Source: Blasia pusilla
Taxonomy: Eukaryota; Marchantiophyta; Marchantiopsida; Blasiales
Length of the DNA: 64,000 nt
Assembly (NCBI GenBank): GCA_050084515.1
Contig: CM114274.1
Span: 28,520,001-28,584,000 of the forward strand
Reading direction: 5' to 3'
Both the position numbers and the translations under genes were made by a program. The notes under the pieces are model-generated. The model was given only the letters and a program-made list of their open reading frames with translations, made no database searches and was not told the origin of the DNA. Of the stretch, positions 48,444 to 59,869 are shown one piece after another; position 1 is the first letter of the stretch, and every line of letters starts with the position of its first letter.

Positions 48444-49026
48444 TGTCGTGCGAATCCACATCGTCATACAACATACATCGTTGACATACCATACTCACAT
48501 ACGTACATAACATAGACGAGAGTATCCACAAACGCAAGTGTACCACAACTGAAATCCGTGAAAGACCTACTGTCATAAAACACGTTTACAATCACATACA
48601 ATCGAGCCAAACCCACTCCACGATGGGAGAATCCAGGTCGAAGCTTGCGGGAAACACCATAGCCAAGCGCTCTACTCACTACCAAGGCTAACTCCCAACG
48701 CAACAGGCTCAACTCAAAGAACTGATTGTTCTTTGAGTGCACTCCACCTTATATCCTCCAACCTAAGAGCGGGCCCTACTGGGAAACTCACCCCCAACTG
48801 AGTAACCCCCAACCCTATGTATGGAACCGCATCTCTACCAAGCCACTACGGTCCTACATAAGGAATGTCCTCTACTAGCTCACTATACTCTACGACATAA
48901 TCCGTATGGTCATGACAGCTGTCGTGCGAATCCACATCGTCATACAACATACATCGCTGACATACCATACTCACATACGTACATAACATAGACGAGAGTA
49001 TCCACAAACGCAAGTGTACCACAACT
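48444..49026 (-). repeat. 3' terminal block of element C: B2 - A2 - B1
   Basis: B2 (48,444-48,550) and B1 (48,920-49,026) are both 107 bp and differ at about one base. A2 (48,551-48,917, 367 bp) lies between them, with a 2-nt spacer GC before B1. On the minus strand the purine tract GTTAGGGGGGCG directly precedes B1. A2 carries a foldback around GTTCTTTGAG and a 15-bp insertion relative to A1. Confidence 0.92.
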
Positions 49027-49195
49027 CGCCCCCCTAACTGGCGGTTAGGTCCCTCTAACTCCCAAGTAGCCCTATACATCTACTACATGCTATACACCTT
49101 TGCATGATATGGATTACAGATGTGCGACTAACGATGGGGCAACCTAGCACCTGGACTTCTGATTCGGGCACCCAAGATCAAGTCATCTACCTCTC

Positions 49196-50471
49196 CTAAG
49201 TACATCGAGGACAAACCCACCTTCCAGTAGGAATGACATCCAAACGTGGAATCAAACACATCATGTGCCAACCCCTAGAACACCGATCACACATCAACAT
49301 ACGGGCTGCGTTACCAGCAGACCCACACAACATGCACCTCAAGCTAGCACGTATCATGGCTAAGCTTGGGTCAACAGTACCATCCACATTTGGAAGATGA
49401 CATGGCGCACAATTACGCACATGGTCCTTCCAAACAACTCCATCACGACCCTCCAACATGAGAACTCCAGAAGCTAACACCTCGCGCACTCGTAAAATAG
49501 TGCGGCCTGCAGTCACATCCAACGTTGTCGGGGCAATCTGCTGCAAATAGATATAGTCCCCCACATGGAACCTACAAATCGATGGTCGATAACCTCCACC
49601 TCGAATGGTTGCATACCGCAACGTATCCCTGTGTTGAGCAATGGCAAGATTCTCAAAGGTGTTGGCATAACTCTCGAAAGAGCTCCGCTCGTTGAGAACA
49701 CACCCTCATCCACATCTCGGGTCATCAAGGTTTACCACCTCACTAGACTCCCGACCAATTGTTCTTTGGCAAGTCGGATCTCGCCGTATAATGTAAAAAT
49801 AAGGTGAGAAGGAAGCCAAGGATGCTTGGCGATCGAACCTATACCCCATGGCTAACCATGGCAATCTGAATATCCAGTCTCCAAGATGCCCTTCAGAGGC
49901 CATACTTGCGCAATGCCCTCTTCGCAAATCGAACCACACGCTCAGCCAAACCATCCGCCTCTGGATGATCTCGAGACGTGGTCCGATGATCAATCAACGC
50001 CTTGTCACACAAGACCTGAAACTCACCCTGAAACTCTGTACCCTGGTCGGTCAGCACTTCAGCTGGTGCACCAAAATGACTAAGCACTCTATCAAGAAAC
50101 GCATACGCCGTTCCCTCACTCGCCTTGTCCGGTAATGCCACCAACTCAATCCACTTAGAGAAGTGCTCCACCATCACCAACACATATCGATGATGTCATA
50201 CAGTCAACGGTAATGGTCCCGCAAAGTCCACACTCCAACGGTAATCCAACCCCATAATAGGCAAGGGGTGTAATTGTGGTGTAGGGGCATTAAATGATGC
50301 CCTCACCCGGTCACAAACCATACAACGTGACACCAACTGCTGCACCTGAGTATGCATGCCACGCCACCAATACTGGCCAAGGAGTAAGCTATACGTACGC
50401 TTTACCCCAAAATGTCCCAACTCCTCATGGGCATGTCGCACAATGCGCTCTCTCTGAGCCAAATGTGGCAC
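49196..50471 (-). pseudogene. Integrase with C-terminal PHD finger, element C
   Basis: The zinc-binding domain (50,471-50,196) has the HHCC pattern (RHAHEELGHFG ... CMVCDRV). The catalytic core shows Asp in RWSVDFAGPLP, Asp in VLTDQGTEF, and Glu in DGLAERV after HPEA, the D,D,E arrangement of gypsy integrases. A stop at about 50,190-50,185 and frame changes near 49,890 and 49,700 break it. The C-terminal part (49,621-49,196) has a small beta-barrel-like segment (FHVGDYIYLQ). The last 46 residues (49,336-49,199) are a complete C4HC3 PHD finger: CMLC, CDRC, HMMC and WVCPRC, followed at once by the stop. PHD fingers read histone H3 tails, so a role in target-site choice is plausible. Confidence 0.88.
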
Positions 50472-52312
50472 TACTGTACTCTACCATCCTCCCACACGCG
50501 GAGAATATGTGTTCCCTCCAATCGATACCTCTTAGCACGTTGAAGAACACGGTCTCGCTCCCTGGCACTCACTATGCCTGGCACCCTACCGGTCCATAGG
50601 AACTCCAACACCAACGCATCATCATGAATATCACGCTGATCCGTACCACCATCTCCAACCTTAGGATCTGAAGGCTGGCCATCTACCCTTTGACTAGAGT
50701 AAGATATCATGTGGTCCTCCATACTAGAGTCCACCCCTAACCAACATAAAAAGGCGGATGCATGCCAACCTGGCACCATCTCCTCATCAACCTCGCCATG
50801 CCATCTAGCCCCTGTTGTATCCTCTTGGCTAGTACATGGGTTCCTACTCAACCCATCAGCATCAAGGTTGGAAACTCGAGGTCTATGTACCACCTGGAAG
50901 TCATACTCCTGTAAGATAAGAGCGCACCGTGCAAGCTTCCCTGTAAGCTTGTCCGACTCCATCAACCACTTGAGCGGTTGGTGATCAGTAACAAGGGTAA
51001 ACTGGGTGCCAAACAAGTAACACCTAAAGTGTGCCACAGCCCACACTACTGCCAAGCACTCTCCCTCATATGAACTATATAGCGCGACTCATTTGCATTA
51101 TTCGAACGACTTGCATAGGCCACCACAAACTCCATGTGCTCATCATCATGTTGTGTCAACACCGCTCCAAGTCCCAACCTACTCTAATCGGTGTGTAACT
51201 GAAATGGGCGCCCTCTGATAGATCTCCTCAAGATAGGCGCCGCCACCAACTGGGCCTTAAGCTCCACAAAAGCTCTCTCCTGATCATCTCCCTAGTGCCA
51301 CTCTTGATCTGATTTCAGCAATTGGTTCAAAGGCTTTGCCATAGCACTAAATCCCTTCACATACCTCCGATAGTAGTTCGCCAATCCCATGAATGCTCGA
51401 ACTCTACTCACATCTACCGGACGCGGAATAAGTGCAATAACCTCCACCTTTGCTTGCTGAACTCCCAAACCACCTGGATAGATCACATGACCCAAGTACT
51501 CAACATCCTCATGGAAGAACTTACACTTTCCTGGATGCAAACGTAGACCATGAGCTTTCAACCGCTCAAACACCATCTGCAAATGTATCTGATGCTCCTC
51601 CACTGTGTTCTTTGAACACCAAGATATCATCAATGTAACACCGAACAAAATCCAACCCTGCTAGGATCCTGTCCATCACTCTTTGAAACTCGGCAGGTGC
51701 ATTCTTCAACCCAAAGGGTAAGAATTTCCACTGGTACAAACAATCCTTGCCATGAGAGTTGACACCCCAAAATGTTGTCTTGGCCTTGTCACTCTCCCGA
51801 ATCGGCAATTGATGGTATCCTGCCCGAAGATCCAAAGTACTGAAAATCTTTGCCTGTCCCACCACATCAAAGATCTCCTCAGGTGTAGGCATGGCATACC
51901 TATCGGCCTTGGTTTGCCGATTGATAGGACGGTAATCTCCACACATCCACCTATCCGTGTAGTTGCCATGCATATCCTTTTTAGCAGGCATGACAGTGGC
52001 TGATGCATACTCTCCATGCGACAACTCCACTAATCCAGCCTCCAAAAGGTCCAACGTCCTACTCTGAATCAAGTCCCTCTCCATATCACTATATCGGTAG
52101 GGACGACGGAAGATTGGCGTATCACTAGCCAAATCAATCCGTATACCGGGTCCAACCAGAGAACCCAACTCCTTCATGCTAAAGGCAAAACAACTCCTAT
52201 AAGCATGTAGGAACTGTGTCAAGCGTCGTTTCTCACCTCCCGTAAGCTTGGGCCCAAGTAATGGCTCCCAAGTCTCCTCCATTGGCACACTAGAGGGAGA
52301 GGACGATGCCAT
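50471..52312 (-). pseudogene. Reverse transcriptase and RNase H, element C
   Basis: RT opens in the 52,312-51,566 frame with TWEPLLGPKLTGGEKRRL, then GEYASATVMPAKKD, WMCGDYRPINRQTKADRY, TLDLRAGYHQLPI, FLPFGLKNAPAEFQRVMD and the catalytic YIDD near 51,635. After a frame change it continues at 51,648-51,292 (YLGHVIYPGGLGVQQ, FMGLANYYRRYVKGF). Several stops lie at 51,291-51,060. RNase H and the connection region are at 51,055-50,471 (TDHQPLKWLM, LILQEYDFQVVHRPRVSN, DADGLSR). Domain order and motifs are standard for Ty3/gypsy pol. Confidence 0.92.
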
Positions 52313-52467
52313 TGGCTGCTACGCAACCCCCTCACAAGATGGTACACCCTTAGCTACACCATCATCATCGAGCAAATAACTCCTCCACCAAAGATGAGCA
52401 ACCAACTCCACATGCCCACCATTACATCCCATTTACTCAAGGATGCAAAATACTACTCTCCTCGCCC

Positions 52468-53630
52468 CTAGCCGATGCCTCTACCGTCCCGGTAGCCATC
52501 GAGCTCATTACAAGGGGTGGAAGACCCACAGACATAGTCCGAAGTCGACGCTGCTCGACCATACCAAGACTCAAAATCCAAGTCAAACAATTCAGGTCCA
52601 TGGTTTGACCCAACATATGACGTCGTGAAGCCTCGAAATAGAAGCAAATTTGTCACACGAGTAGCAAATCCCATCGCACGCTCTCTCTCATCAGCGTTAG
52701 GCTCCACCAACCGCCGCACATGAGAATCCCATACAAGCCCGGACCACCTTCCTGTAGGCATGTGACGAGGAAAACTCACAAATGTGGGTAGTGCCATCCT
52801 AGGTGGCCCACACGGTTCACTTGCCATGGGTGACCGATCAATAACCCTCACCACTTGAGAAAGTCGCCCAAGATATCAAGATACTATCCTTTGTAAGGCA
52901 AGGATCCCGCCAGACCTTTGCATCATATGCTCTCGACGTAGAACCTCCCTAGGCAACAAGTTTGTCCACCACAAGCGTGGACGATGTGCACGCTGGCCAA
53001 CTGCGCCTTTGCATCCAACAACACCGCTGGTCCAATCCAAGACCGCACCTCATGAACACTCGCCATCATCCGGGTCCGAGTGTCACCCAACAATGGAACA
53101 TTCTCCAGAATGTAAGCTAGAGCACGTGCCTGATGAACCTGAAGATGTCGTAACACCCATAACATCTCCCAAAACAATCGAGACCTAGGGTCATGTAATC
53201 CCTCACCACGACCAGCACGTGTAAGACCTTGACATGGCCATCCAGCAATCACCAAATCCACAGGACCAACCCTCTCAAGGTCCTGCACCCCCAACAATGC
53301 AATGTGTGATGATAAAGCACGCTGGTACCCACGAATAGCTGTTGGCGGCAACAACTCAGGGTATCTCCGCATCAACTGACCAATATGTCGAGATGAGACT
53401 CTCTGGGCCGTCTCATCTCGCTCCACATACACGTATCTCCGCACAGGAATACCGGCCTGCAACATTGCAGCCAAACCAGTGCTAATCCCACCAAAGAGAT
53501 CTAACACACAAATACCCTCCGCGGATCTTTGCCATACAATGGGTGTAGTATCCAAAGGGGATAACCTAATGGACAGAAGTAGGAGTCCACCGTGGGGCCT
53601 CCTCTTCCTCGTGAGGTATAATGACCTCAC
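52468..53630 (-). pseudogene. C5 cytosine DNA methyltransferase domain, element C
   Basis: Motif I is VLDLFGGISTGLAAML. A YVYVERDE segment corresponds to motif II, and VDLVIAGWPCQG to motif IV with the catalytic Cys codon at 53,234-53,232. RSRLFWEML follows, then motif VI as YILENVPLLG. After a frame change near 52,990 come motif VIII-like HRPRLWWTNL and, in the 52,854-52,468 frame, RVIDRSP, a VEPNADERERAMGF segment and the C-terminal end. The linear I-to-X order and the ERERAMGF-type motif resemble DNMT3-like enzymes more than MET1/CMT, which is inference. It sits between protease and RT without its own promoter, so it would be part of the pol polyprotein. Confidence 0.9.
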
Positions 53631-53776
53631 ACCAAGCCTCTTGCACTAGGCGATCGCCTCTGCCGTAGTGCACCGCTGAACTCCAAAGTGGCACATCCAA
53701 CGATGAGGATGCCCTTTGCTGCAAAAATAGGGACCTCCTCTACCTCCTCATGCGCAGGAGAATCCATAGCGAAACA

Positions 53777-54264
53777 TTACCCTCCAAAAGTCTCTGGCCA
53801 AGTGACTACTCCACTAAAACCAGCCACAGATGCTAACACTGTTGGGGAAGACCCTCTTGGTCGAGCCCCAAAAATAAATCTCACAGGAACTTGGCTCATA
53901 CGTCCATCCCCGGACTGCCAACCTGGTCTATAAGACGCAGTCTCAGTCCAGTAATCCATCTGAAAACCCATCGGGTACAATCAATCTCTCCTCCAACTAG
54001 TACATCATACGACTCGGCTGATGTGACTACCGCAGATACTCCCAACCGGGAGCTATCAGTCGCATGATCTGGTCTCAACTGTACAGAAAACTTCTCCCGT
54101 GTCATGAATTGAGACCTATCATTGGCTCCTCCAAGTGATGTTTGAATCTGGAATGGGCAAGGCTCAAGCTCTGACCTCCGAATACCCAAACCAATACATG
54201 CCGCCTTTCCCAACATCAAAGGTTGGGCACCAGAGTCTAACAAGACTCTATCTGGTCTATACAC
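53777..54264 (-). pseudogene. Aspartic protease, element C
   Basis: The active-site loop is VLLDSGAQPLMLGKAA (retropepsin DSG/A). SAESYDVLVGG is the second conserved block. A frame change near 53,980 passes to YPMGFQMDYWTETASYRP and a C-terminal tail that leads into the methyltransferase. It would release the gag and pol products from the polyprotein. Confidence 0.88.
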
Positions 54265-55048
54265 CTGTAGGACTCACCAATCGGAAGATCCCACTCCGGT
54301 TGTCCAACATACATACACCAGGTGTAAGCCTCTCACGATCAATGGCTGGCCGGGCCGGGTAATGCATCCATCTTCGTCGCTTTGCCGCCAAGTAGCACCG
54401 GTACTCAATGCTACTCGACATAGAGGGTCGCTCCACCGCAACACCCTCATCCACCTCAACACGTGTAGCAAGAACACCCCACGTTCACACAACGTGGTCG
54501 CTAATGAAATACAGGAGCTAAGTCAACTCCTAAAGCCATCGCTCTATGGCCGAAAACAATGGGGATCCCAACACCTGAAGTTGCCATCCGCAATCTGCAT
54601 TGATCTTTGCATCCGTGTCTACTACACGCGATGTAGATGCCTCGATCCCCCCACTGTCGGCTCAATAGGTCGAGGGAACCATGGATGGAGTCCTAAGCAC
54701 CTCAGACAACAAGAATGATGGGAAGCCTAGCACGCCTCCCGGCCTCACCCCTCTGTGGGTCCAACTCCACAAGAGCACCACGTGGCTCGACGCTCGAGTG
54801 GCTCCTCTCAGAATCGCATGGTGATGCCTCAACTTTGTCTTGCACTCGCCATATAAGAGAGATCATCCCCTCCATAAGAGGTGGAAGCCCCCTGCTCCCG
54901 AACGATCTATCTTTGGATACCGACCATAGTAGCCAACTCTCGCTCCAATCTGCTCAATCTCGGGCACCATAGCGACTCTGTCGTAGTGGTAGGGGTAGCC
55001 ACCGTAGGCTCTCCAACCACTGGTCCACCTCTACCACCCCTACCACCT

Positions 55049-56208
55049 CTACCACCTTGGCCTCTTGGAGCTACTCCACCACGGCCACGGCCCGATCTCA
55101 ACTCGGATGGAGATCAAGCAACGCTCTCGAGGATGACCTAGTCTCCCGCAATGATCACACTGAGTTGGGGCCGATCGAGGCCCATCCTCCAAAGTCCGTC
55201 TCCCATCCTCTTGGGGACAAAACTTCCTAACATGATCACCTCCACATGTCCAACATGATCGCCCTGCTGCAGGCAGCAAATGAAGGCAATGGTCTGCACA
55301 AATGTCCCTCTAGGACTTGACCGAGGTCGCGTGTACCCCCCACGACTCCCCACTACTACTACCACCACCACCACTACGAGATCGTGAGGTGGGCGGCTGA
55401 ACCAGAAGTAGTAGTTGTATCCCCTCTTGAATGCGGATGTCACCACTCTCGCCTTCACCATGTTAAGCTCAATCTTCTCAGATAAAGCAAACACATGGGT
55501 CAATGTGGGAATCATCACTCATAAGAGTAGCATCACGCACCCTACGGCGCAAATCTCTGTCCAAGATCCGCACCAAAATCGGATCGCTGATCCTCAGTCA
55601 CACCCTAGGTAACTGAAATCAAGCGTCACATACGAGTGTATGCCTCACGAAGACTCTCACCAGTCTTTCGCTCAAAGTCCTGAAGATTCCTCAACTTCTC
55701 CGTCTTCACTCCCTGATAGTTCTTCTTCAACCTCTTGAAGAACTGCAACCGGTGAACGATGGTGGGGCACTAGTACCTCCACTAGTACCCCCACTAGTAC
55801 CTCCACTTTGGTACCCCACTCCGGCTCGCACTCACCACTCAACTCAACGCGGGCCGGGCGGGCATAGTAGGAGCACTACTACCAATACCACCATGGGTGA
55901 TAGACACATAGCCACGGAGACCAATATTGTCTCCATGCCTCAATCTCAGCAACATGGTCCTTCCTAAATTCATGGTAATCATCCATGGGTGGTCCTTCCA
56001 AGTGCTGAAACAACCCCTTCCAAGCCAAGAAGGGTGTAAACAACGTGGCGTTCCGCAACATCTGCATATCACACCACGTATCAAACTCTTGCATGAAGTC
56101 CTCCAACTCAATGGTGCCCACTGCACTCGAGTATCGTCGTGGGCCCTTCATGGCCCCATATCCACCGTCCATGTCCCAAATCAATGGAGCTGCAACACTC
56201 GATAACAA
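55049..56208 (-). pseudogene. Gag with two zinc knuckles, element C
   Basis: The capsid-like N-terminus (56,208-55,880) has IELEDFMQEFDTWCDMQ and FQHLEGPPMDDYHEF. The block LRNLQDFERKTGESLREAY near 55,690-55,640 is followed by a stop (TGA where the related fragment at 5.0 kb has a sense codon). Two knuckles near the C-terminus (55,260-55,110) are CWTCGGDHVRKFC (CX2CX3HX4C, one residue short) and CDHCGRLGHPRERC (canonical CX2CX4HX4C). A Gly/Arg-rich tail (55,101-55,000) follows. It packages RNA in virus-like particles when intact. Confidence 0.85.
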
Positions 56209-57877
56209 CGTAGAAGACTCGGTGTTTGGAACACCCTGGTCCTCCTCTTCATCAACCGTCGGAAGTGGAAAAGGTAGCCGATACCTAAATCTACTCCGTG
56301 TGAAACCACCACTTTATCCGCACCACGGTCCCCAACAGACCACCGACTCCGTGATGACCAACGCCGATGCCGCACCACCACCAAATTACCCAAGTGACGT
56401 CGATGTCGCTCTACTATTGTAGCTCTACTAGCTATGGGTGTAGGCAATCTAACCTCTCATCACCACAAGAAGTCTCCCACAGTCTACTGGTCATCACTCC
56501 AGCCTCACTATCAGTAGCACATAGGAGTAACAATACTCTGGAAATCAGCGTCAACCCTAACAATGGGCGCGCAAGCAAGAAGCACGATGGAGGGGATCTA
56601 GACACAGGAAGTCCAACGACAACCCTCCAACCGCAAATGGAAATCAAGGTAACACAATCCACCAAACGTGGTGCCCCCTGAATCCACAAAACCCACCACA
56701 CAATTCTAACGCAATAGCTACTCCACCGCGGGTCGATGACGTGCTAGTCGAACTCGCAGCACCTGAAAATATCACTTGCATGGAGAGGCTACACCGTACT
56801 ATGTGCTAGAGGTACATCAACCAAAAACCTGAGATGCATAAAGCGCCTAACACATCTCCGAACAACACCAAATGAGCTGTGATACCTGACTTGGCATAGT
56901 TAAGAACTCAGCAGTTAAGCGTCCTCCAGGTAGAATAGCCCAAAGATGGATGACCAGTTATGCAAAACTCAAATCCCAAATCCTGCAAAAATTGCCTCAC
57001 GCCCTAGCAAGCAAGCTTGCTTGCTTGCTCCTTGCTCCTTACTCCGCCTCTCACGCCCACTCGCCTCGAGCTACCACGAGTTGCCTCGAAGCCTCGAAAT
57101 GCTCGAGACATGCCCCGTTCGCCCCGTTCGTCACGCTTCGCCATGCTTTGCCATGCTTCGCTATGGAGAGAGGTCCAACCAGGGCGCCCCCAATGGGATA
57201 GGCGTCTCCAACAATGAACAAGTCACCAACCAACGAGCCCCTCCGATCCGCTGTCCACCATAGCCAGACCTTGAGGTAGTCCGCGAAATTTCGATCAAAA
57301 ATTACTTCACAAATACGTGACCGAAATCAAATCTGTTTCAATCAGAATTCAATTGACCACCATAGCTATCTCCCCACAAAAACTCAGTTACAACCGAGCT
57401 CCGTACTCCGAGCTAAAAATCAGACAAACTTGCTGTCCATACACCTCTAGAACGCAAAAATCCAGAGTGCTTCCGCCAAGTTTCATGCACGCAGAAATCC
57501 GCAACGCTCCACGCACTCGAGCAGATAGCTTCACATGAGATCACAATACAAGTAGCAATAGGAACCTCTCACCCGATCTGGATGAACTTCAACAGAGCTT
57601 CCGCACTCCAAGCTCTCCATATCTGAAAACTGTCGAACACGAACCAGAATCTTCAATGCTTGATAACTTCCAACTCCCTTGACGAAATCCGGCGATCTAC
57701 AGCGCATTGTAAAGCTCTCAGCAAGGCGCTTCTTTCCCAGCCAACCACGCACCTGATTCACACCTCCAACATAGGCAACAAGCCCCGAACATCCACGGCT
57801 GAGTACACAATCAGCCCTAACCAGATCCTACTGATCTACAATCGAAGCTACCATCGATCTACTCCAGTTCTTTGAGT
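56209..57877 (-). other. 5' leader of element C
   Basis: About 1.7 kb between A1 and gag. Short open frames on both strands show no domain. No standard tRNA primer site (such as TGGTATCAGAGC) follows A1, which is unusual for a gypsy element. Confidence 0.55.
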
Positions 57878-58229
57878 GAAATCCGTGAAAGACCTACTAT
57901 CATAAAACACGTTTACAATCACATACAATCGAGCCAAACCCACTCCACGATGGGAGAATCCAGGTCGAAGCTTGCGGGAAACACCATAGCCAAGAGCTCT
58001 ACTCACTACCAAGGCTAACTCCCAACGCAACAGGCTCAACTCAAAGAACTGACTGTTCTTTGAGTGCACTCCACCTTATATCCTCCAACCTAAGAGCGGG
58101 CCCTACTGGGAAACTCACCCCCAACCCTATGTATGGAACCGCATCTCTACCAAGCCACTACGGTCCTATATAAGGAATGTCCTCTACTAGCTCACTATAC
58201 TCTACGATATAACCCATATGGTCATGACA
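57878..58229 (-). repeat. A1 terminal repeat of element C
   Basis: The 352-bp sequence matches A2 (48,551-48,917) along its whole length apart from a 15-bp indel and scattered substitutions. On the minus strand it starts TGTCATGACC at the insertion point. Its inner end is exactly where A2 meets B2, but here no B sequence follows; internal DNA starts instead. Confidence 0.92.
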
Positions 58230-58233
58230 CCTT

Positions 58234-58620
58234 CTTGGCGTGCATGACAGTGGCAGATGCATACTCTCCATGCGATATCTCCACTAATTCTGCTACAACC
58301 AAGTCATGCCTCCTACTCTGAATCAAAGTCCTCTCCATGTCACTATACCTCTAGGGTCGTTGTAAGATAGGCGTGTCACTCGACAACTCAATGCGAATCC
58401 CTGGACCCTTCAGTATACCCAAATCATGCATACTAAGTGCAAAACAACTCCCATAATTCCTAAGGAATTGGTGTATCCAGCGCCGCTCTCCTCCTCTCAA
58501 CTTAGGGCTCATATCTCGCTCCCAAGTCTCCATCGTGACTGCGGTAGGACTCTCGACTAATCTTGTGTAGCCAACTGCAAAATTGGATCTCCATGTGCAC
58601 TACTCGGAACCACGCTCGAT
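58234..58620 (-). pseudogene. Reverse transcriptase N-terminal part, element B
   Basis: Contains METWERDMSPKLRGGERRW, FALSMHDLGILKGPGIRIEL and SHGEYASATVMHAKK, collinear with the same region of C. One stop at 58,351-58,353 interrupts it. It ends at the CCTT duplication of element C. Confidence 0.85.
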
Positions 58621-58636
58621 GTTGTGGCTACCATCT

Positions 58637-59869
58637 TGTGATACCCATAATTTTGTACTTTTGAAGAAATATATCTTTTTATTCAACGAAGACTCTTGTA
58701 CATTATGATTTTGATTATTATTTATTATTATGAGGAGGAATGAGTAAGATTAAAGTGAATCAAGAAGCTCCAAGGACAAGGCAGAGAGATAGAAAATCAA
58801 GGATTTGCCTAAGAGGAGAGGAGAATAAAATAACAAAGTCTCAAGACTCGGCAAGAAGCTTCGGAACGATAACAAAGCTCAAAGAAGCTCTGTCTACGAA
58901 GTGCTTCGCTCTATAACAAAGCATAACGAAGCAGAAAGAAGAAGAGAAAGAAGTATTTTGCTCTTGTACGAAGCGCGAAGCACGAAGCACCTTAAACAAG
59001 AACGAAGAATAGAGCGCTTTGTCCACAAGAAGTCCAGCGAAGCGAAGCTAAGAATGATAGTGATTTCAAGCGACACACCGTTAGAACAATTAGACTAGGA
59101 AAGGGCGCAACCCTTTGTATCAGATAGATAGTTAGGATAGTTTTGTTCAGCGGATTCACAGGGATCCTAGGAAAAGCTAAGAGAACCATAGATAGGTAGT
59201 TAAAAATGATGAAAAGACACTAGCTTCATCAAGAACGCTACGAATCTTTGGATCAGTCCTACTCCAACGAGTATTTAAGAAGCAAAATAGAAGCCATAAT
59301 CATCATTCTCTCACGAAGTCCTCATGTTGTAGGAATGGTCTGAGCAAGGGAGTAGTACCCTCTCAAGCTTGTATACACTTTGAAGCTTTCTCATTCTTGA
59401 TGGAGTAGTAAAACAATCATTCATTCATTCTGATGTGCGATGCTTATGTCTGAGTATTCTTTTTGGGTCTGCAGAGTGAAGAGTGAATGAGGCGAACCTT
59501 TCTCATCAATGGAATAATCAACATAAAGATTGTAGGAAATCTGTTTGACAGAGTGTAGCCTGCCGAGACGGATTGAGTTCCGAAAGTAGGAGAAGCCAAC
59601 TTTCATGTTGAAATCTCTGTGAGGTTTCTTGATGTCGAGGAAATCTACCTGAGCATGCTGTTAATTCCACTAGAGAGAATTGAGAAAAGACCCCTTGGTA
59701 CTAAGAAAGATCCGAAGATATTGATAAGACATTAAATATACCTCATACACATTTAAATACAACTATTACAAGAGAATTGTAATTTCAAACTCTCTTTTCA
59801 TCAAACAATGATCCTCTTGGGGATCGAACTTATTAAATGACTGTAAAATAGAAACTCTTATACATTACA
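58637..59869 (+). repeat. Solo LTR inserted in element B
   Basis: The 1,233-bp LTR starts TGTGATACCC and ends TACATTACA, flanked by near-perfect 5-bp duplications CATCT (58,632-58,636) and CATCG (59,870-59,874). Removing it restores collinearity with element A around GTACGCCAAG...CCACAACATC. No internal retroelement sequence remains, so it arose by LTR-LTR recombination. A relative is at 6,900-7,978. Confidence 0.85.

Larger units (their letters stand above)
48444..58229 (-). mobile_element. Element C: DNMT- and PHD-carrying Ty3/gypsy element with split direct repeats
   Basis: A 9.8-kb element inserted in the RT of element B, bounded by the 4-bp duplication CCTT (48,440-48,443 and 58,230-58,233). 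Reading leftwards: A1 terminal repeat, leader of about 1.7 kb, gag with two zinc knuckles, protease, C5 DNA methyltransferase, RT, RNase H, integrase, PHD finger, purine tract, B1, A2, B2. The ends are TGTCATGACC and GCACGACA. Each domain is recognisable, but stops and frameshifts interrupt gag, the DNMT C-terminus, RT/RNase H and integrase. It is the youngest and most complete member here. Confidence 0.92.

Noticed and set aside
48444-49026. Reading element C as an ordinary element with one LTR pair (LTR = A+B or B+A)
   Set aside because: The 5' end has only A with unrelated DNA at the exact point where B should follow, and B occurs twice around A2 at the 3' end. Element B repeats the pattern, so the split arrangement is the simpler reading.
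54907-55101. Glycine-rich protein gene
   Set aside because: The Gly/Arg-rich frame is the C-terminal tail of the element C gag, in position and strand, not a separate gene.
56946-57263. Plus-strand open frames of about 100 codons in the element C leader
   Set aside because: Overlapping frames on both strands with Ser/Pro/Arg-biased content from GC-rich repeats, no domain, and antisense to the element.
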